From Diatrype stigma (Eukaryota; Ascomycota; Sordariomycetes; Xylariales; Diatrypaceae), in NCBI GenBank assembly GCA_022225965.2, contig JAKJXP020000012.1, positions 124,001 through 188,000 on the forward strand: DNA of 64,000 bases, in the 5' to 3' direction. The translations under genes were made by a program, and so were the position numbers. This document shows positions 59,819 to 64,000 of this stretch, one piece after another. The first letter of the stretch is position 1; each line of letters starts with the position of its first letter. A model generated the notes under the pieces. That model was not told the DNA's origin and searched no databases. It saw nothing but the letters and a program-made list of their open reading frames with translations.

Positions 59819-61009
59819 GATACAGACATACACGGTAGGTATACAACCTTGCTTTTTAAGATGAATTGAGTTTGAAAAGAGAGTTTCGTTCCTGTGTACG
59901 AAGTAAAGGCAACGTGGTTCACGTGGTTCTTTGTGTATGTGCACACAATGCCTTGTGTCATTTGACCTGCTAAGATAAGATAAGTTGAGCCAAGACCTTT
60001 TCGTTTCTGATAGCATTCCCTCATCCCTCATACTACCTGACATCACGAGATCATGTCTTTCTTCATTACAACGTGAGTATAGTGGATAGATGATATGTCG
60101 TTGTGCTTTTTCAGCTGTAATGTTCAACTGTGATGCGCTTCTTTTGTCTCGTTTTCAATACAGAAAACAGAAAAGCAGCAATAACCGCCGGTTGTATATA
60201 GGTAACCTTGGTAGGTAATGTAGGCAGCAGAGCAGGCCATGCAAGGGATCCGGGCGTAGTGGCATGTCCGCCCTGTATTTGCCCAGCTCCCCTGCAGCTC
60301 CCCGCTAAAAGTTTATTTTTGACTGCCTTCTACCCGTAGAATCCGCCAGATTCCTGGGCAGTCAGTAACCAGAACCAAAACCAAGTACTACATAAATGGT
60401 TAACGGAACCTGGAACCGTGGGTTCGCAACACATTGCCAGGTGCATACCCGAGTTTAATACGAACTGCCATTCCAAGATGCACAACATCCACTCGCAGCA
60501 CTCAGAACTCTTGTTTCCTAGGTACATGACTACTTAAGTACACACTTCTATCGTGGTCAACCGCATTGGTGGCCCTTGCATATCAATGTCGATCAGCTTA
60601 GTATACAGTACGATACACCAAAGCAACGTTGCCTCTTATGGAATCCCACCAGCAAGTAGGAAATGGCATCTTGGCGTGAATTTATGAAGCTGAGCAGTGA
60701 GAACGGATATGTCAAGCCGCAGATGGCACTAAACTCAATGACACAATCCTACCCCAATGTGGTGGTGATTATTGTTGACAGCTGGCTACCCCTATTTCCG
60801 GACTGGAAGTATCCTCGACGCTCATGGGCCTTTTCTTCACCTCATCGCTTGGCCGGGGGTGGAACGATGGAAAAGAAAGGCGAGTCTTCCCGTGAGGTAG
60901 TTCTTATTAAGTATAACTGGCATTATGTCTATTCGTACCAAAACCATGAACGTCGTCATCTGCTCGCGAGAACCTTTCCTGGCGCCTGTAGTCTAACCTA
61001 GCTTAACGA

Positions 61010-61924
61010 TTACTTCTTCTCTCCAACCACCGATTGCTGCTGCTGCTTTTGCTGTACCGCTGCATGGTCGTCGTCCTTGACCTTCCACGCCGCCCACGCA
61101 ACCGCAATGCCGAGCTTAACAGCGCCGCCAACCCACAGGGCCACGGGCAGCCCGGCACCGTCCCTACTGCGGCTCAGCCAGCCGCCGGCGACAGCGCCGG
61201 CGAGCATGAGCAGGGCGGCGGCGGCGCGGCGGTTGCGCTTGGGGTTCCGGCCCCACGGCGCCAGCAGGGCCGGGTCGCTGAACAGGTCGCAGTAGAGGCT
61301 GGTGAGCACGTTGGTGGGGACCTCGTTGAAGCCCAGCTGGCGACTGGCGACGATCTGGCCCCCGAAGCCGAGCGCCAGCAGCACCACGACGGCGAGCCCC
61401 CGCGGGTCCCACTCGCCGCTCCGGGCCAGCGCCTCGGCCGCGCCCAGCGACGCGAACGACGGGGCCGCGCCCCCCTGCGCCAGCCCCGCCGCCGCCCAGA
61501 TCAGGAGCGCCTGCGCGAGGAAGCTCGCCGCGAGCGTGCCCTTGGCCGTGGGGCGGGCGCGTCGCGTCGCCTGGCTGAACAGGAACACGCCCGCGATGAA
61601 GGCCGCGATCGAGCAGAGCGCCCGCAGCCAGAGCAGGCGCACGCTCGAGGGCAGGCCCGCCGTCCCGAGCGCGAGGAACACCGTGTTGCCCGTCTGCATC
61701 GACACGAACACCGACGACGCGTTGAAGGCCACGCTGTCGCAGAGGCCCGACACCAGGCTGCACAGGCACACCGGGATGTCGGCGTGGTGCTTGTCGATCT
61801 CGCCGCGCATGTTGGAAAATAACGCGGGTGCCCTGGGACGACGGCGTTGCGACTTCTCGCCCTCCAGCGAAACCCGTCCGGACGTGTCGTTAGAGGTTGG
61901 GAGGATCGACGCGGGGGCCGCCAT
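61010..61924 (-). CDS. DUF1275 (YoaK-type) multi-pass membrane protein
   Basis: This single exon encodes 304 aa. The first 45 residues are polar and cytosolic. The core shows the DUF1275 pattern: SGLCDSVAF, MQTGNTVFLALG (family signature near residues 76-88), WLRALCSIAAFIAGVFLF, an Ala-rich span near 130-150, LALGFGGQIVASRQLGFNEV and PTNVLTSLYCDLFSD, then two more spans. About six membrane helices are expected. The tail has Gln-rich QQKQQQQ. The biochemical role of the family is unknown. It is extremely GC-rich with C-ending codons, giving long antisense open frames that are artefacts. Confidence 0.9.
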   Translation of the reverse strand: MAAPASILPTSNDTSGRVSLEGEKSQRRRPRAPALFSNMRGEIDKHHADIPVCLCSLVSGLCDSVAFNASSVFVSMQTGNTVFLALGTAGLPSSVRLLWLRALCSIAAFIAGVFLFSQATRRARPTAKGTLAASFLAQALLIWAAAGLAQGGAAPSFASLGAAEALARSGEWDPRGLAVVVLLALGFGGQIVASRQLGFNEVPTNVLTSLYCDLFSDPALLAPWGRNPKRNRRAAAALLMLAGAVAGGWLSRSRDGAGLPVALWVGGAVKLGIAVAWAAWKVKDDDHAAVQQKQQQQSVVGEKK

Positions 61925-62636
61925 TGCGAATCGAACTTCGTCCCTTCTCGAGGAATAAGAAGATGTGGTGATAGATGTTATGACTGTTTATATCGAGGCG
62001 TGAAGCGGTATGGTAAAGAGCAGTTTACATGCAGCGGCAATGCGTAGTCGCAGAACATCAGGCCCAAGCTTCGCGAAAAGTCGATGTGTCTCGTCTTTAT
62101 TAGACCATTTCCTTTCTTGCCTAGTTAATTGACTCTAGACTTATGACTCGATGGGCCGATGGCTCACGAACAGTTCACTCCCGATAACGCGTTGCAATGG
62201 CGTGCTCGGCACTATCTCAGTATCGTGGGTTCCACTCTGGTCCACCAGTTCTTTTGACAGCCAGCCCGAGACTCATCATTTTCAGCTTTAGTTGCTCTTG
62301 GGCCGAATGGCCCCATGCGCTTCACAAAGTATGACCGAACTTTCAATCATGAAAACACTAGACAGCACTTCGGTGTGACAATTGCTTCCCAGTGAGGGGA
62401 ATCGCCCATATGTTTATCACGAAGTTAGACATTGACAATTTGAGTCTAGGGTCACCATGAACCTACCTTTACTTCGCTCATTGTTACAAGCATATCGATT
62501 GATGGTAAGTCACATATGAGCCACTAGTTACCAGTGGTATCTACCATTGTCTATGATAGATACATGGGATTGATACAGTTAAAAACTGAGAAAGTCTTGT
62601 TTTCTGTCAAGGTTTCTAGTCCATTGACTAATCCTA
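61925..62636. other. Promoter of the DUF1275 gene and spacer
   Basis: This is 710 bp of ordinary spacer upstream of the DUF1275 start, ending at the TA where the miniature element inserted. Nothing else is seen. Confidence 0.5.
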
Positions 62637-63299
62637 CTCGTCAGGGCTCTAATCGCCTTTTGACCCACAATTTTATGGCTTCGCCATTGGGGTCAGGGAC
62701 AAGCTAAACGTATTGCAAAAGCAAAACGTAATGTTTTCTACATAATTCTCCATACAATTTAAGTAGGACTTTATGTATCCTGTTATTTGCCGATAATGCT
62801 ACATACATTAATATAGTATTCTTATATATGAGATAATTATTGCATAAAGCAGTACATTTCTCTAAAGCACCTACAGCACCTACAGCACTTACAGCACCTA
62901 CAGCACCTACAGCACCTACAGCACCTACAGCACCTACAGCACCTACAGCACCTACAGCACCTACAGTACTTACAGCACCTACAGCACCTATAGCACCTAT
63001 AGCACCTGCAATTAATACAAGTCCTTATAAAGCGCAAGAAACGCAAAGAATTTCCTTATGACTCATTAAAATTCCTGGTTTGCATAGGCCTAATAATGAA
63101 ATAATAATTGGAAATATTTGATGCATCAAAACGAGAAATTGCAATAAGGCGCGTTACTTCCATTTTTAATGGGGACGCATATAAATGATAAGTAACAATC
63201 TATAATACGTTTTGCTTTTGCAATACGTTTAGCTAGTCCCTGACTACATCCGCGAAGCGGGCAAAATGTGGGTCAGAAGGCGATTAGAGCCCTGACGAG
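62637..63299. mobile_element. TA-flanked miniature inverted-repeat element (663 bp)
   Basis: The termini CTCGTCAGGGCTCTAATCGC are identical in inverted orientation, and similarity extends about 94 bp inward on each side through GCTAAACGTATTGCAAAAGC. Each end abuts TA (62635-62636 and 63300-63301), the duplication of Tc1/mariner-type elements. There is no transposase. The centre is AT-rich and holds a 9-bp minisatellite. There is little sign of RIP in the arms. Confidence 0.85.
62866..63009. repeat. 9-bp minisatellite, about 16 units
   Basis: The unit CACCTACAG repeats with few changes (ACTT and TATAG variants) inside the miniature element. It is open in several frames only because the unit is a multiple of three. 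Confidence 0.9.
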
Positions 63300-63301
63300 T
63301 A

Positions 63302-63872
63302 TATGCGAAATGCCCGGTATGCAAGAGTGATGAAGCACTTACACTCATAAGCAAAGATCTTACGCTCTCCAAGCAGAAAAGAAAAGGAAATAAGTCGGTA
63401 TATCGTCTGTGTCTGAGCTATATAAGGGCTGCAGGGACTACCTCAAAGGGCCATCCACCCGGGCGTGTTATCACCCCAATGCATATCTACTGCATATCTA
63501 CCATTACTTCCAATACATATGCCCATGCATGCTTACCAAGACCAGATAATGCCTCATGATATTTTGGTGTGTGATGCTTCAATGCTGTGCACGTATCACC
63601 AGTCAAACCGCGCCCGCAGCGGTAGTTACCACCGGGCAAGTACCTGCGAATGTTACCGTGGCCCACAAATCCGGCGCCGGGATTTAGTGGAACATAGACT
63701 GGCGATCGGCTTTTCGGACTTTTAGACCGGGAAGAAAATCGCCGGATCTCCAATGTTAGCTGTCAGTTCATGAAGAAGCCTGGTTGAAGTATGTCCCATT
63801 ACGAACCCCCGCAAATGTCTGGTGTGTCGTAACGGCTGCGGTAACCAGGACATCGTCTCCGTATAAGCCGCA
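63302..63872. other. Spacer at the right edge
   Basis: No gene is supported here. GC content rises towards the window end, where a coding exon may begin. Confidence 0.4.
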
Positions 63873-63986
63873 GCTTCGCTCTCGGACGGCCTTCGGTGCC
63901 ACTACACTCAGATTTTCAATGGTGTGTTGAGCTTGGCCGGGCTACTGGTGCGGCTCTGCTGCTGCGAGTATGACAGGCTGGGGACG
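63873..63986 (+). CDS. Possible partial exon at the window edge
   Basis: A frame from about 63886 (after CCGCAG, a possible acceptor) reads into IFNGVLSLAGLLVRLCCCEY and ends at a good donor, ACG|GTAAGT (63987-63992). The hydrophobic stretch could be a membrane helix. The segment is short, the upstream limit is uncertain, and the minus strand also has an open frame here. It is a weak call. Confidence 0.25.
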
Positions 63987-64000
63987 GTAAGTCGGCCCAG

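Larger units (their letters stand above)
58088..61009. other. 2.9-kb spacer with simple repeats and palindromes
   Basis: This holds the channel promoter at left. It contains a TAGG/TATG tetranucleotide microsatellite (58780-58830), several CATGTACATACA stretches and the nested palindrome at 59761-59818. Open frames are short and lack domains. Confidence 0.55.

Noticed and set aside
60663..61001. 112-codon frame upstream of the DUF1275 stop
   Set aside because: Mixed codon use and no domain. It may include 3' UTR sequence of the DUF1275 gene.
61034..61958. Long plus-strand frames opposite the DUF1275 gene
   Set aside because: They result from GC-rich third positions of the real minus-strand gene; no domain is seen.
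62866..63009. CRISPR-like array
   Set aside because: The 9-bp units are tandem without spacers, and the genome is eukaryotic.
62840..63061. 73-codon frame with repeating Ala-Pro-Thr
   Set aside because: It is a translation of the 9-bp minisatellite; the opposite strand is open too, giving Cys-Arg repeats.

Overview
This window is nuclear DNA of a filamentous ascomycete (Pezizomycotina, most likely a Sordariomycete). The signs are long single-exon genes, short introns of about 50-280 bp with GT..AG ends, Def1, CSC1/RSN1 and NFX1-helicase orthologues of fungal type, an initiator tRNA-Met, and a transposon graveyard carrying C-to-T/G-to-A decay of the kind made by repeat-induced point mutation (RIP). 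The palindromic motif TACCTAGGTA recurs in the spacers.

Layout: 1-302 is the 3' end of an unidentified gene. 804-2108 (-) is an unrecognised 434-aa protein. 4326-7399 (+) is the Pol II degradation factor Def1 (one intron). 8333-8818 is a short hAT-like non-autonomous element. 9420-25087 is an AT-rich, RIP-decayed block: a Tc1/mariner element (9420-18900) split by a complete Ty3/gypsy LTR retrotransposon (9514-17591, 5-bp target duplication TAAAT), then a second LTR element (19570-25087). 25886-27061 (+) is a C2H2 zinc-finger protein. 27527-28290 (-) is an EF1B-gamma-like glutathione transferase. 28776-30716 is a compact, unmutated LTR element that carries one open reading frame with two C2HC fingers; one end of its LTR resembles that of the decayed element at 19570-25087. 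Then come a RING-like protein (31596-32225, -), a probably mitochondrial cupin (32793-33601, -) and a 1,978-aa CCCH/SF1 helicase/NFX1/RZ-finger protein (34460-40663, -).

The right half is gene-sparse and mostly intact: a disordered Gly/His/Gln-rich protein with repeated Gly-Ala modules (43607-46291, +), a 1,102-aa single-span membrane protein (47440-50748, -), the initiator tRNA (53621-53692, +), a CSC1/OSCA/TMEM63-type channel (54970-58087, -), a DUF1275 membrane protein (61010-61924, -), and a TA-flanked miniature inverted-repeat element (62637-63299) carrying a 9-bp minisatellite.

The genes do not form a pathway or cluster. The two themes that link parts of the window are transposon invasion with genome defence (RIP, and an NFX1 helicase of the class tied to RNA silencing in other organisms), and a young LTR element next to an old, destroyed, apparently related one. 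No established novel multi-gene system is visible. The most unusual object is the small LTR element with its C2HC-finger gene. All exon structures were derived by eye from splice signals and frame.
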